Of a stretch of 64,000 nt of DNA, positions 30,582 through 42,810 are shown piece by piece. The stretch comes from Salminus brasiliensis. Taxonomy: Eukaryota > Chordata > Actinopteri > Characiformes > Bryconidae. The position numbers and the translations under genes were made by a program. Below the pieces are notes generated by a model that was given only the letters and a program-made list of their open reading frames with translations, was not told the origin of the DNA and searched no databases. The stretch is taken from positions 34,226,261 through 34,290,260 of the forward strand of contig NC_132878.1 of NCBI RefSeq assembly GCF_030463535.1. The letters run 5' to 3'. Position 1 is the first letter of the stretch, and each line of letters opens with the position of its first letter.

Positions 30582-33500
30582 ATGGCAGAGGCCAGTATTT
30601 CAGTAGATCAGGACCAGTTCAGCTGTTCAGTCTGTCTGGATCTGCTGAAGGATCCAGTGACTATTCCCTGTGGACACAGTTTCTGTATGGTGTGCATTAA
30701 TGGCTGCTGGGATCAGGAGGATCAGACTGGGCTCTACAGCTGTCCCCAGTGCAGAGAGACGTTCACTCCGAGGCCTGTTCTACGCAGAAACAACATGCTG
30801 GCTGAAGTGGTGGAGAAACTGAAGAAGACAGAAGTCCAGTCTGCTTCTCCTGCTCACTGTTATGCTGGACCTGGAGATGTGGAGTGTGATTTCTGTACTG
30901 GGAGAAAACTCAAAGCCATCAAGTCCTGTCTGGTTTGTTTAATTTCTCTTTGTGAAACTCATCTCAAACCTCACCTTCAGCTTCCTGCTTTAGAAACTCA
31001 CAAGCTGGTCAAAGCCTCCACACGACTACAAGAGAAGATCTGCTCCCAGCATGACAAACTGATTGAGATCTACTGTCGCACCGACCAGAGATGCATCTGT
31101 TATTTGTGCATGTTGGATGAACATAAAAGCCATGAAACAGTCTCAGCAGCAGCAGAAAGAACTGAGAAACAGGTCAGACAAAAAGTTTTCCATATCAAAG
31201 TGTTTCTTTTTTTCTACATGTTGTGACATTAGAAAAATGTATCATATATTTTAGCCTGAAGATTTGACATATGGAATATACATGAGAAGCAAGTTTAGTC
31301 AGTGCAGTCTGTGAGTAAAACAGTAACACTGTTTGATTAACCCCTTAAACAGCCTATGGCCTGCCGGTGGACCCAAAGTAACTCGCATAGTAAACAGTAG
31401 CCCCAGCAGTTTGTATAGAAGTCCCTGTAGATACTGAATAATACAGTGTGTGATAGTGTGTAATAAGCCTTGCTGCTTAAGAGGTTAATGCTGGCAGTGT
31501 ACTTCAGCACACCGGATGTAAAATGAATCAATTTCTACCAGATTAAAGAGAACAGCATCAGAAGTGTTGCATATTTCAGAGGTGTGTAGGTCCATATTGA
31601 GTGAACTGAGATTTATATATTTATAAAGTCCTCCCACTGTGTGACAGTTGGACACTCAGCCTTGTCTTAAACTCACTCATTAATGTGTATTCATTTACAT
31701 GCAGAATCAGCTTAAGGGGAAAATAGGAGCATTCCAGAAGAGAATCCAGGAGAAAGAGACGATGCTGCAGGAGCTGAAACAGGCTGTAAACACTCTTAAG
31801 GTGAGTAATGAACAGCGAGCTGCTGGAGCAGTTATTTCCCACCTCAGACAATGAAGAGCTCGCTTTTGGGACACTTAAGGTTCCTACACATCTACAATTG
31901 ACATTAATGGACATTACGTTTCAGTGGGAGTAGGAGGTCATGGATCCTACCAGATCTCCAATTCATAGTAAGAGAGTAAGTAATAGTTTGGCTGTACCTC
32001 CATCTGATCTCTATGTGTCCTAACAGAGATCTGCACAGACAGCAGTGGAGGACAGTGAGAGGATCTTTACTGAGCTGATCCGCTCCATTGAGAAAAAGCG
32101 CTCTGAGGTAACAGAGCTTATCAGAGCTCAGGAGAAGACTGAACTGAGTGAAGCTGAGGAACTCCTGGAGCAGCTGGAGCAGGAGATCACTGATCTAAAG
32201 AGGAGACACACTGAACTGGAGCAGCTTTCACACAAAGAGGATCATGTTCAGTTCCTCCAGGTAAGAACCACTGTCTGATCTACAGAGAGATCTTCTCCTA
32301 ATAAATGCTCTGTGTTCTTCAGTGTTTCTTCATTAAAGTGAATTTGCTCTTTTACATTCATCACTGTTTCTGTCTGTGTAGAGTTTCCAGTCTCTCTGTG
32401 ATTCTTCTGGATCTGACTCTCCCAACATCCCTGTCCATCACCATCTCTCATTTGATAAAGTGATCAAATCTGTATCTGATCTAAAAAAGCAACTAGAGGA
32501 ATTCTGTGAGAAGAAGCTCAGCAGAATGTCATCACAAGGTAAGAGGAGCTGTCCTGCTGTGATGTTTGATGGTGGTCAGTATCGGGGTGTTATGGGGTAT
32601 GTGAGGAGCATCCTATCCTATTCCTGGAGGATGTGCTGTTCTGTGTTAATGCTTTAACACTGCTGGGTTAATCTGCTTTTTTAATGGTTCTCAAGGTTTA
32701 TAGAAAGGATTCAGTTCTACAGGGACTTTAACATGGCTTTGCTGTTCTGGAGAGATCACTGGTGTCTTAGTAGAATCACAGTATGGATCACAGAAGTGTA
32801 GAAAATGTCACACTGTAAAAGATACACTTTTAGAAAAGGGTTCTATAATCTTCTGGTAATCTTGTTCTAGACAGTCTTTGTGTTCTAGCTGTTCACTCTT
32901 TACTGTATTGTGTCTCCACAGCTGCAGCAGTTCAGATTTTACTCTCTGAACCAAAAACCAGAGAAGACTTTCTGCAATGTAGGTGAAACGAACAAACACA
33001 CCCAATTTCCCTTACATCACTATGATAACTATGTTTATCTGTTGGCTTATTTCTCTGTGTATTTTGTTGCATCTCCATTATCAATTATGAACTATTTATA
33101 CAGCGCTGGTAAAAATTTAAGAGACCTCTCTCCATTATCAGTTTCGCTGGTTTTCCTATTTATAGGCAGTGTGTTTAGGAACATTCATGTCTTGGCAGGC
33201 TCTCCCCTAGTCTTTTACATTGCTGTTGGGTGACTTTATCCCATTCATAGTCAAAGTAACTCAGCTTTGTTTGATGAAATATCTGGAATACAATGGCTGC
33301 CATTCACATAGAGATGCACATTTAAGAAAAAAAATCAAGTGGTCTCTTAATTTTTTCACACACTCTCTAAACGCTCTTTTGTTTAAGCCATTATAAGACA
33401 CTCTTTAATGTCAGTAAAAACTACACTCTCTTTCTTTAGATTTCTGTGAGCTGACTCTGGATCCCAATACAGTAAATCAGAACCTCAGTCTGTCTGAGAA

Positions 33501-33975
33501 CAACAGAGTGGTGATGTGCAGTCGGACTGTCCAGCAGTACTCTGTTCATCCAGAGAGATTTGACATCTGGCAGGTGTTGAGTAAGGAGAGTGTGAGTGGA
33601 CGCTGTTACTGGGAGGTTGAGTGGAGAGGTAGGGGATATGTGTACATATCAGTCTCATATAAAGAGATTAGCAGGAAAGGATCAGGTTATGAGGACAGAT
33701 TAGGACACAATGATCAGTCCTGGAGTCTGAAGACTTCATCTCCTCTCTCTTTCTGGCACAACAACATTGAGACCAATATCGCAGCTCCAATATCCTCTAG
33801 AATAGGAGTGTATGTGGATCACAGTGCAGGAACTCTGTCCTTCTACAGCGTCTCTGACACAATGACCCTCCTACACACAGTCCACACCACCTTCACTCAG
33901 CCTCTCTATGCTGGATTCTACTTTCCATATTACAACTCTACTGTAACATTGTGCAATCACAAAAACAATGTATGA
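30582..33975 (+). CDS. finTRIM/TRIM16-like E3 ubiquitin ligase, copy 1 (complete)
   Basis: Exons: 30582-31172, 31705-31800, 32027-32260, 32382-32538, 32922-32978 and 33440-33975, totalling 1671 nt and 556 aa with GT-AG junctions and intact frame. The RING is C3HC4: Cys15, Cys18, Cys30, His32, Cys35, Cys38, Cys54 and Cys57. B-box 1 spans about 102-140 and B-box 2 about 154-184 (CSQHD...CRTD...CYLC...EHKSH). Residues 198-360 form a charged coiled coil. From residue 379 a PRY/SPRY (B30.2) domain follows ([36 protein letters not shown]). This is the fish TRIM architecture used for ubiquitin ligation and, in many members, antiviral defence, with SPRY as the recognition surface. It is the first of four head-to-tail copies. 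A MITE-like element sits in intron 5. The target is unknown. Confidence 0.93.
33101..33367. mobile_element. Tc1/mariner-type MITE in TRIM copy 1 intron 5
   Basis: A 267-bp segment flanked by TA has inverted ends: the left reads ggtaaaaatttaagagacct and the right, reversed, reads gaaaaaattaagagaccact. There is no coding capacity. TA flanks and roughly 30-bp imperfect inverted ends fit a Tc1/mariner-derived miniature element. Confidence 0.65.
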
Positions 33976-34754
33976 TCATGTTAAATGATGGAGATGATGG
34001 GGCCGACCCCCTTCCTCATTAGTACACATTGTATTCCCTCAAACACTTTTTCGAACTCAAGGAAAGCAGATCTGTTAGAATTGCAGATACATTTATATAT
34101 ACTATGGGAACAGCAGGTATTAATGATTTCAGTGTGTTTGTGTGTACCATGTTGATTTGTGGGAGAACTCTACTACTACTTTTACCTTTACCTAAAACAA
34201 ATCTGATGAAACAGAATGTAAAGCAGGTATAAATGTAATTCCTGATGCACATATGTATTTAAATATCTAATTAAATAATTCTAATATTTAAATATAGAAT
34301 GTAAATTAAACATTTTAATTACTTGATCTGAATGCTTTTACTCATTAGCTGAACTCAAGAGTGGTTTGCTATTTTCAAATGATAGTGATGTAGACACCCA
34401 ACTGGATGTCTGTGTAGTTAATGTGAGGGATAATCAGAACACTGTGATTGTGAAATAGGAGGTGTATCAGCCTATTCCTCAGCACAAATAACCTACCTGG
34501 AAACATTTAAAAATTAAAAATTCATCACCTAACTTCAAAGGGTGGTGCCTCCCAGTGTGAAACTGATTTTAACCATTTGAAAGCAACATCAGAATGAAGA
34601 AAGCACTAGTCTCTGCAGAACTGTGGCCTGGAAGAAACTCAGTTTGACACAAAACCATTACAGATAAGTCTGCATCGAAACCTGCAGGTCAAATCCATTT
34701 AGGTTCAGGTTACAGTTTCCCTAAAAACTCTTTATGTTCATCCTACTGTCAGAT

Positions 34755-35015
34755 TGTCACACCCATGCATCTGCTTGGCCTCACCCTGTGCTATCAAGCA
34801 CATGGCTCTGTTTTCTGTCATGCCTTGTCCCTTTGTTTGGTTTCACCATAGCCCTGCCTGCTCGTCAGTGTTCCCACCTGTGCCTCCTCTGTAGCCACGC
34901 TCCCTTGTTAGTGCCAGGTGTTCCTTGTTTGTCCTTGTTATAAGTACCCCTTTGTTTTAGCCATCCTTTGTCTGGTCCATGTCGCCATCTCCTTAGCTTA
35001 TCCCCCAGTTTTTTT
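34755..35015 (+). mobile_element. LTR-like fragment (truncated)
   Basis: The segment begins TGTCACACCC and is rich in short C/T-biased words with ttataagtacccctttgt, similar in composition and style to fish LTR promoters. It stops at a T run where another repeat begins. No 3' end or target duplication is visible, so the assignment is tentative. Confidence 0.35.
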
Positions 35016-35026
35016 GTTTTTTTTTT

Positions 35027-35680
35027 ACATTTAGGGCATTTAGCAGACGCTCTTATCCAGAGCGACTTACACAAGTGCTTCACTGTTTACTTAGATAGTT
35101 TGAATAGACTAAAAATTCCAAGATTTCTCTAAGTTTAGACACTACTAGACACATGGCAATAAGGAGACCACTCTACTATTCCTCCCAAGGTTTCTTCCTC
35201 CAGCTCTGAGGGAGTTTTTCCTTGCCACTGTCGCCGTTGGCTTGCTCACGGGTGTCTTTGACGCTTCATGTTATTTCTTCTTTCTTCTCTGTCTCTGTTC
35301 TTTATTAAGTAATAATTATGTAAAGCTGCTTTGTGACGACAACAGTTGTAAAAAGCGCTATACAAATAAATTTTGACTTAAATTTTGACTTGACTACTAT
35401 TCGCCCAAGTATTCTCGGAAGAGGAGGGTCTTCAGTCTGTGTTTGAAGACAGCGAGCCACTCTGCTGTTCGGACACCCAGGGGAAGCTCGTTCCACCACT
35501 TCGGTGACAGGACAAAAAAAAGCCTGGACGCTTGTCTTCCGTGGATCTTAAAGGATGGCGGGTCGAGCCGAGCCGTAGTTGAAGCTCAAAGGGCTCTTGG
35601 TACTGATCGGCTTTTGGCGTTCAAGTACGGAGGGGCTGGTCCAGTCTTAGCTTTGTAGGCCAGCGTCAGGGTTTTCAGTC
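35027..35680. repeat. Abundant fish repeat interrupted by a retroelement tail
   Basis: The block gcagacgctcttatccagag at 35046, followed by cgacttac, and the later blocks (ctcggaagaggagggtcttc and gttccaccacttcggtg, about 35413-35520) are parts I recall as adjacent in a common fish repeat. Between them, about 35180-35395, lies a separate tail with aaagctgctttgtgacgac and aaaaagcgctatacaaat, ending in ttttgacttgac, like L2-type LINE/SINE 3' ends. The order suggests nested insertion. Confidence 0.5.
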
Positions 35681-35984
35681 TGATGTGAACGCAGAGAACG
35701 CTGTTTATTCCTTTGCTACAAGGCCTCTAAATAAATACAAAAAACAATCATCCAACCAGATCCTGAATCTTTTCCTTTTAAAACAGTTTTTCTAGAACAC
35801 AGTTCATTAAGATTCAATAATGAGAGTGAATATTGGTGCCAAAGTCCTGTTCCAGGTCCAGTTTACTGTTCCTGCTGTTATGCCACACCTCCTCCAACAC
35901 TTGAAGGGTTTGATCAGGGGTGTTGATAGACCCAGTGCCCTGCAGTACACAAAAACAAACTGTACACTGTAGGACTGAGCCTAC

Positions 35985-36366
35985 ATCCCTCCACCCATCC
36001 TCACCCTCTTGTATACGGGAACCATAGAGAGCATCCTAAGCAGCTGCATCACTGCCTGGTTTGGGACCTGCACAGCCTCTGACCGCAAGTCCCTCCAACG
36101 CATTGTGAGGACAGCTGAGAGGATCATCGGAGTCTCTCTCCCCTCCGTCATGGACATTTACACCACCCGCTGTATCCGCAAAGCAACCAGCATTGTGGAT
36201 GACTCCACCCACCCTTCACACGGACTGTTCTCCCTCCTGCCATCAGGAAGAAGGTACCGCAGCATCCGGTCCAACACGACTAGACTCTGCAACAGCTTCT
36301 TCCCCCAAGCCATCAGACTCCTCAACACAACTCAACTTCTGAACTGATATCTTTCTGGTACATGTA

Positions 36367-36428
<62 letters not shown>

Positions 36429-36728
36429 ATTTACCCCAGGAAAAAAGGGGAAGCATTTTTGCACAAAGCATTGCACTAATAACTTTACTACCTCACTGGA
36501 CTCTATTTATTACGCATTGCACAATTTGCACACTACCGTCAATTATTTATTATTCTCTGGTCTGTACTGTGTTGTGTTGTCTGTCCGCTCTTGTTTGTTT
36601 GTGTTGCACTTGTGTCTTGTATGCACTGTCTATGTTGCACCATGGTCCTGGAGGAACGTTGTTTTGTTTCACTGTGTACTCTGTATGTAGTTGAAATGAC
36701 AATAAAACCCACTTGACTTGACTTGACT
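35985..36728 (+). mobile_element. LINE 3' fragment (RT-ORF C-terminal end plus 3' UTR)
   Basis: The frame at 36009-36347 encodes the end of a retrotransposon ORF2: GTIESILSSCITAWFG, SDRKSLQRIVRTAERIIG, YTTRCIRKA, LLPSGRRYRSIR and FFPQAIRLLN. This style is typical of L2/Rex-like fish LINEs. After the stop come a (CT)n tract, a T/G-rich UTR, AATAAA-like sequence and a CTTGACTTGACTTGAC tail ending at about 36728. The element is 5'-truncated as usual for LINEs. Confidence 0.75.
36368..36424. repeat. (CT)n microsatellite within the LINE 3' UTR
   Basis: A nearly pure CT tract of about 57 bp. Confidence 0.9.
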
Positions 36729-36997
36729 ACAAGATTGTTTAAATCTATATCACTGAGTCTCTCTATTAGACTGAATATAACAGTAACATTCACTAGAATC
36801 CAATTATTGTTACATGGAGTTATTTAATCTATAAACCATTCAGCCGCTTCATACCTCGTAACTCAAGAGTACAACAGTTCCTGTGTGTTTGTAGTTTTGT
36901 TTACTACAAAACAGCTTTCAGTCTTTAATATTGGGGTTATTGAGGAGTGGTATTTACAATATTTCACAAAACATGTCTGGGCTTTATTTTTGTTTAT

Positions 36998-37270
36998 TGG
37001 GGCAGTGGTGCTTCAGCGGTTAGAACTCCGGGCTATTGATGATCATGGTTGTGGGTTCGATACCCGGGCTCATCAAGCTGCCACTGTTGGGCCCTTGAGC
37101 AAAGTCCTTCACCCTGTCTGCTCCCTGGGCACTGGAGTTGGTTGCCCTTTGCTCCGGGTGTGTGTTTATGCTCACTGCCCCTAGTTCACTAGTGTGTGTG
37201 TTTACCACCATGGTTGGGTCAAATGTGGAGGACACACATCTGACTGTAATAATGAACTTTGACTTGATTA
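36998..37270 (+). mobile_element. tRNA-derived SINE
   Basis: The head resembles a tRNA gene: an A-box-like gcttcagcggttagaac segment and a B box GGTTCGATACC at 37054-37064. A body with gttgggcccttgagcaaag and ccctgggcactggagttg follows, and the tail is ttgacttgatt. The tail resembles the end of the LINE fragment 270 bp upstream, which fits a SINE mobilised by such a LINE. Confidence 0.7.
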
Positions 37271-37432
37271 CTTGTCCAGCATGGTACTTTAGAAACACTT
37301 TAATGACCTTTACTCCCAACAGCTTGACTGTTCTCCTTCAGTGGTGTAACAGCACATATTTGGCTCCACCCTCTCTCTCTTTCTCTACTCTCTGAAATGC
37401 AGAATCATAAAGCCCCTCCTCCTCAGTTCAAA

Positions 37433-37444
37433 GAAAACGAAACT
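37433..37444 (+). promoter_or_regulatory. ISRE upstream of TRIM copy 2
   Basis: GAAAACGAAACT is a full match to the interferon-stimulated response element core GAAANNGAAACT. It lies 73 bp before the start codon, downstream of a ggctccaccctctctct block shared by the array. It predicts induction by IRF/ISGF3 factors. Confidence 0.75.
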
Positions 37445-37505
37445 CTGGTTTTTGTGTCCTGGCCTCTCTCTCTCTTTCTCTCTTTCTGTCTGCGAGTGCA
37501 GGAAA

Positions 37506-40500
37506 ATGGCAGAGGCCAGTATTTCAGTAGATCAGGACCAGTTCAGCTGTCCAGTCTGTCTGGATCTGCTGAAGGATCCAGTAACGACTCCCTGTGGACA
37601 CAGTTTCTGTATGGTGTGTATTAATGGCTGCTGGGATCAGGAGGATCAGAGGAGGGTCTACAGCTGCCCCCAGTGCAGAGAGACGTTCACTCCGAGGCCT
37701 GTTCTACGCAGAAACAACATGCTGGCTGAAGTGGTGGAGAAGCTGAAGAAGACAGAAGTCCAGGCTGCTTCTGCTGCTCAGTGTTACGCCGGACCTGGAG
37801 ATGTAGAGTGTGATTTCTGTACTGGGAGAAAACTCAAAGCTGTCAAGTCCTGTCTGATGTGTGTGGCGTCCCTCTGTGAAACTCATCTCAAACCTCATCT
37901 GGAAATCCCTGCCTTGATCAAACACAAGCTGGTCAAAGCCTCCACACGACTACAAGAGCAGATCTGCTCCCAGCATGACAAAGTGATTGAGATCTACTGT
38001 CGCACCGACCAGAAATTAATCTGTTATTTGTGTACGATGCATGAACACAAAAGCCATGACACTGTTGCAGCTGTAGCAGAGAGAACTGAGAGACAGGTGA
38101 GAACTGCAACCCTTCAGACTCTGTTAATACTGATGAATGGATTTCTAAAAGAGTCAGATATTAGTCAGGGGTTTAAGCTCCTTTCAGTTGTTCGAGGGAC
38201 TCTCTGTGCTAGTAGTGAACAAACTTTTGACTCTTCTTAGGCCACTGAAGTCGTTTTATAGTCAGCGCCATGTTGTTATGCCCATATTTGGCACTCCTTG
38301 TCATGGTTTTCAGTGAGATGCATTTATCTGTGGAACCAGAGAGCCAGCCGCAGTTCCAAGGCATGCCATTGTTTTAGACGTGCGCCATGCAGTTTAAGAG
38401 AAATTTGTGTGCTTCCAGGGTGAAGAAGCTGGAGCAGTTTTTGCATTAAAAACATACTATGGCTTGGTTAAGATACTGCTATATGTCATAGGAATGGCCC
38501 TAATATCATTATTTATAGAGTAAATAATGAGTAGAGTAGTGTCAAATACATTATAACTAGTGTTATAAAGGTTGTAAATACCTATAAGGACTTATTTATA
38601 GGTAGTATTTATTGTGATCCATACAAGAGAATGCCATGTGTTGCTACGACCTGAATACAGATACATATACAATACAGCTTATTTTGAAATAATCGCTATT
38701 AGGACACATAGGAGGTCATTCATTAATAGGAAGAGTGCTGAACCTTTTTATCCAAGTTTTCAACCAATTTTTTAAACAATTGAACAATCCAACTAAATAA
38801 TGACAAATATAAAATATAAAATAATAACTTATTGCTTCAGACAGTTTTAATTCATGGGTCTGTCAGCTTGTCTCCTTAAAATATTTTATTTGAAATTATT
38901 TGCAAGCATAACTTTGATAACTATGATCAGAATTAATTTGGAGTAATATAGACAAATTCTGTTAGTGTAACTAACTACTGCAGCTGGCTTTGCAGATGGA
39001 TGATGGGGGTTTTCAATGGCCAAAATGAATAGGGTCTTTAAAAAAATCCCCTGTTACATTCTGTGGTAAATAGATAGGTTCAGAACCCTGTACGTTCTGT
39101 TGTGTGGTACATAACTGTTTTTTAGATGATTTAAAATGATTGATGGTCAAGGTGGTTGAAAAGCTGGTCATTTAGGAGAAAACAGACCCTGCTGTAAGCA
39201 CAGCATATGATTTCATTTAGATGGTTATTTGGTCTATCACTGTGACCAAGGCGTTTGGTCAAGCTGTTCATGTTGATGGACTAGCGTGGTAAACTGCTTC
39301 TCAAACTGAACCTGACTCCATTGGCAAAGTGTGCTGGTTTGTGCGGTTGAAGAGGCTGCAGTGGCGTCAGTTTAATGCACAGTAGCATTATCTTATATGT
39401 AGCGATATTTATATTTTAACTCTAATAATTCAGAAGATCCAGTGAGGACAATTGACATAAGACAAAATGTAAATTATGTTTATAATAATCTGAATTTAAT
39501 AATCGGATTATAATATACTAATATTATGATTTCCTGCTACAATACCTAGCATGGTACCAGGGGTTATGGAATTTAACAACTAAAGGAAAGATATTCAGTA
39601 TGCAAGCTTTTTTGTTTGTTTATTTAATGTTTTGTTTCCATGTCTTTATGCGTTATGAAAAAAAGTTAAATTTTCTACAGAAGCAGTGTCTCTAAAAACA
39701 ACTGTTGTTGAGTCTCTCATAAAAAGGACACATTCTTTATTAAAATCTTTTGCAACCTGCTTTATTCAAGAGTACAAACCATAGAAGTGAGGTCACATTC
39801 ACCTACATTTTCTTTACAGAATCAACTAAAAGAAAAACAGATGAAATCACAGCAAAGAATCCAGGAGAAAGAGAAGATGCTGCAGGAGCTAAAACAGTCA
39901 GTGAACACTCTTAAGGTGAGTAGTGGACATAGAGCTGATTAAGCAGCTATTTCACAACTCAGTCAGGATCTGAAGTCGGCCAGTGATGTGTAGAACTTCA
40001 GGATCCTACACTTCTACAATGTGGACATTAGGATCCAGTGTCACAGTCGTAGAGTGAGTGACAGTTGAGCTTTAAATGGACCTCCATCTGATCTCTATGT
40101 GTCCTAACAGAGCTCTGCACAGACGGCAGTGGAGGACAGTGAGAGGATCTTTACTGAGTTGATCCTCTTCATTGAGAAAAAGCGCTCTGAGGTAACAGAG
40201 CTGATCAGAGCTCAGGAGAAGACTGAACTGAGTGGAGCTGAAGAACTCCTGGAGCAGCAGGAGCAGGAGATCACTGATCTAAAGAGGAGACACACTGAAC
40301 TGGAGCAGCTTTCACACAAAGAGGATCATGTTCAGTTCCTCCAGGTAAGAACCACTGTCTAATCTACAGGGAGATCTTCATCTAATAAATGCTCTGTGTT
40401 CTTCAGTGTTTCTTCATTAAAGTGAATTTGCTCTTTTACATTCATCACTGTTTCTGTCTGTGTAGAGTTTCCAGTCTCTCTGTGATTCTTCTGGATCTGA

Positions 40501-42157
40501 CTCTCCCAACATCCCTGTCCGTCACCATCTTTCATTTGATAAAGTGATCAAATCTGTATCTGATCTAAAAAAGCAACTAGAGGAATTCTGTGAGGAGAAG
40601 CTCAGCAGAATGTCATCACAAGGTAAGAGGAGCTGTCCTGCTGTGATGTTTGATGATGGAGATGTCTGCTAGGTCACTGTCAGGGTGTTATTGGGTGTGT
40701 GAGGAGCAGTAGCATACTCAGGTTGTATGAAGGGCAAGGACTGAAAAATAAAATGGGCACTTACTACACAACATGGTGTAACAGACTGGTTGAGACAGGC
40801 TTCATGTACATAGGGACGTCATTTAGGCGAGAAGTGTAATTCGTGCTTTGAGCCACCCCTTAAGATGGACACAGAAGATACAGAACCGTCACTGAAAGTG
40901 AAGGAAGCATGTGGACTGAGGCGGTAGAGTAATATTACACAATGTTAAACAAATTTGACTTGGGTTACGCTGCGTGATGCAGATCTTGCTATTGTTGTCC
41001 TGCCCACTACCCGCTTCTCCAAAGATTCATAGTGCAGTTAGTGTGCTGAGCCTGAGACAGCAACATGAGGCATGCTGTTCTTCCTATTACAGTCAGTGGA
41101 GCACCACAATGATTTTGAAGCAGCTTTAAGATTAAGATAATGTGATTAGACTAAACTCAATCTTCAAAAAAAGCTTGCTGAATCACCTCCTGGAACACTG
41201 CAGTAGGATGTCTGAGTTACAGATATTGCAGAACAGGTCTAAGTTTTAAACAGTGGGCATGAGTGTTTTAAACTTTACTTTTAAAATACAGTTAAACTCA
41301 CGTAATCTAATCTATCCTAAAAGATACGATGAAAACTAAAAAACAGAGAGAGTGCAAATGGAATTAAGTCAGAATTCTTGCTAGATATTAGGCTAACGTA
41401 TTTGGCAGTAAGGTTAAAGGTTATTTTCCTTATTTAGCCTGCTCCAGGGGGGGCACTGCATCTCAGAGTTTTTTCTATCAGAAAGGCCCCTGCAGGGAAC
41501 GTTAAGTGTATCCTATTGTGAGGGCACCTATAAAGCACCACATGATATTTTCTTCACTGAAGGGGCATTCAGTAAGGAATTTCTGGACCGGACTGCTGTA
41601 TCCTGGACATGACAACCTTTGTGTTGGCACCCTTTTCTACTGGAAGGGCACTGATTGTTGACTTTTTTTATCCAGAGGCATGTTATCATTTATTGCATGA
41701 AGGGGTACCCAAGCAGGGTTCTCATGTTATTCTCATGTAAAGGACAGCCAATTGGGCATTTTGTCTTGCCACTTAGAAGGCTATGTTTTTTAACCATGGG
41801 GGCATCAGTACACCATAAGTGTAGAAACCCTCACACTGTAACTCTGTGACAGTGTACTGAAGTATATTACTACACACTGTTCAAAAACAACGCACACAGT
41901 CTTATTGTGTGTAGAAAACAAGAACGGTTCTGTAATCTTGTTCTAGACAGTCTTTGTGTTCTAGCTGTGATCTTTACTGTATTGTGTCTCCACAGCTGCA
42001 GCAGTTCAGATTTTACTCTCAGAACCAAAAACCAGAGAAGACTTTCTGAAATGTAGGTAAAACACACAATCACTATAACATCACATCTGTTGGTTCATTT
42101 ATCTGTGTATTTAGTAACATTTTCATTATTGGGCTTTTTTAAATGTATATCTTATAC

Positions 42158-42215
<58 letters not shown>

Positions 42216-42810
42216 TCAGACTGTATAATTAAACAAACATTTATTAAGCCACTATAAGTAAAAACTACACTCTCTTTCTTTAGATTTCTGTAAGCTGACT
42301 CTGGATCCCAACACAGTAAATCAGAACCTCAGTCTGTCTGAGAACAACAGAGTGGTGATGTGCAGTCGGACTGTCCAGCAGTACTCTGTTCATCCAGAGA
42401 GATTTGATCACCAATGTCAGGTGTTGAGTAAGGAGAGTGTGAGTGGGCGCTGTTACTGGGAGGTTGAGTGGAGTGGTAGGGGATATGTGTGCGTATCAGT
42501 CTCTTATAAAGAGATCAGCAGGAAAGGTTTAGGTGATGAGTGTAAATTCGGACACAATGATCAGTCCTGGAGTCTGCAGACTTCATCTCCTCTCTCTTTC
42601 TGGCACAACAACATTAGGACCAATATCTCAGCTCCACCATCCTCTAGAATAGGAGTGTATGTGGATCACAGTGCAGGAACTCTGTCCTTCTACAACGTCT
42701 CTGATACAATGACCCTCCTACACACAGTCCACACCACCTTCACTCAGCCTCTCTACGCTGGATTCTACTTTTCACATTTTAACTCTACTGTAACACTGTG
42801 CAATCTGTGA
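37506..42810 (+). CDS. finTRIM/TRIM16-like E3 ubiquitin ligase, copy 2 (complete)
   Basis: Exons: 37506-38096, 39820-39915, 40111-40344, 40466-40622, 41996-42052 and 42284-42810, totalling 1662 nt and 553 aa. The start is the MAEASIS Met shared by the array, in an AAAATGG context. An upstream in-frame Met at 37452 would lie in the presumed leader and is not used by the other copies. RING cysteines and histidine are at the same residues as in copy 1, and the two B-boxes and coiled coil are conserved. SPRY starts at residue 379 and ends TVTLCNL. Relative to copy 1 the SPRY differs at RFDHQCQVL, GLGDECKFG and FSHFNST. Intron 1 has about 1.5 kb absent from copy 3. Intron 4 (1373 bp) is nearly shared with copy 3, marking these as the closest pair. 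Confidence 0.93.
38225..39790. other. Copy-2-specific insert in TRIM intron 1
   Basis: Introns 1 of copies 2 and 3 match from the donor to about 38220, then diverge until shortly before exon 2. Copy 2 carries about 1.5 kb of AT-rich sequence with no recognised frame or terminal repeats. It may be an old transposon insertion or sequence deleted from copy 3. Confidence 0.55.
42161..42213. repeat. (TA)n microsatellite in TRIM copy 2 intron 5
   Basis: A pure TA tract of about 53 bp. The matching intron of copy 3 lacks it. Confidence 0.9.

Larger units (their letters stand above)
33976..37505. other. Intergenic region between TRIM copies 1 and 2
   Basis: This is a repeat-rich stretch. It holds an LTR-like fragment (34755-35015), a composite repeat with an apparent nested retroelement tail (35027-35680), a LINE 3' fragment (35985-36728), a tRNA-derived SINE (36998-37270), and then the copy 2 promoter. 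No host gene was recognised. Confidence 0.7.

Noticed and set aside
37001-37075. Possible tRNA gene
   Set aside because: The A and B boxes belong to a SINE head. The sequence does not fold into a full cloverleaf by eye and continues into a SINE body.
37452-37505. Upstream in-frame Met as start of TRIM copy 2
   Set aside because: The extra residues come from the CT-rich leader and are not shared by the other three copies. The MAEASIS Met has the better context and matches the family.
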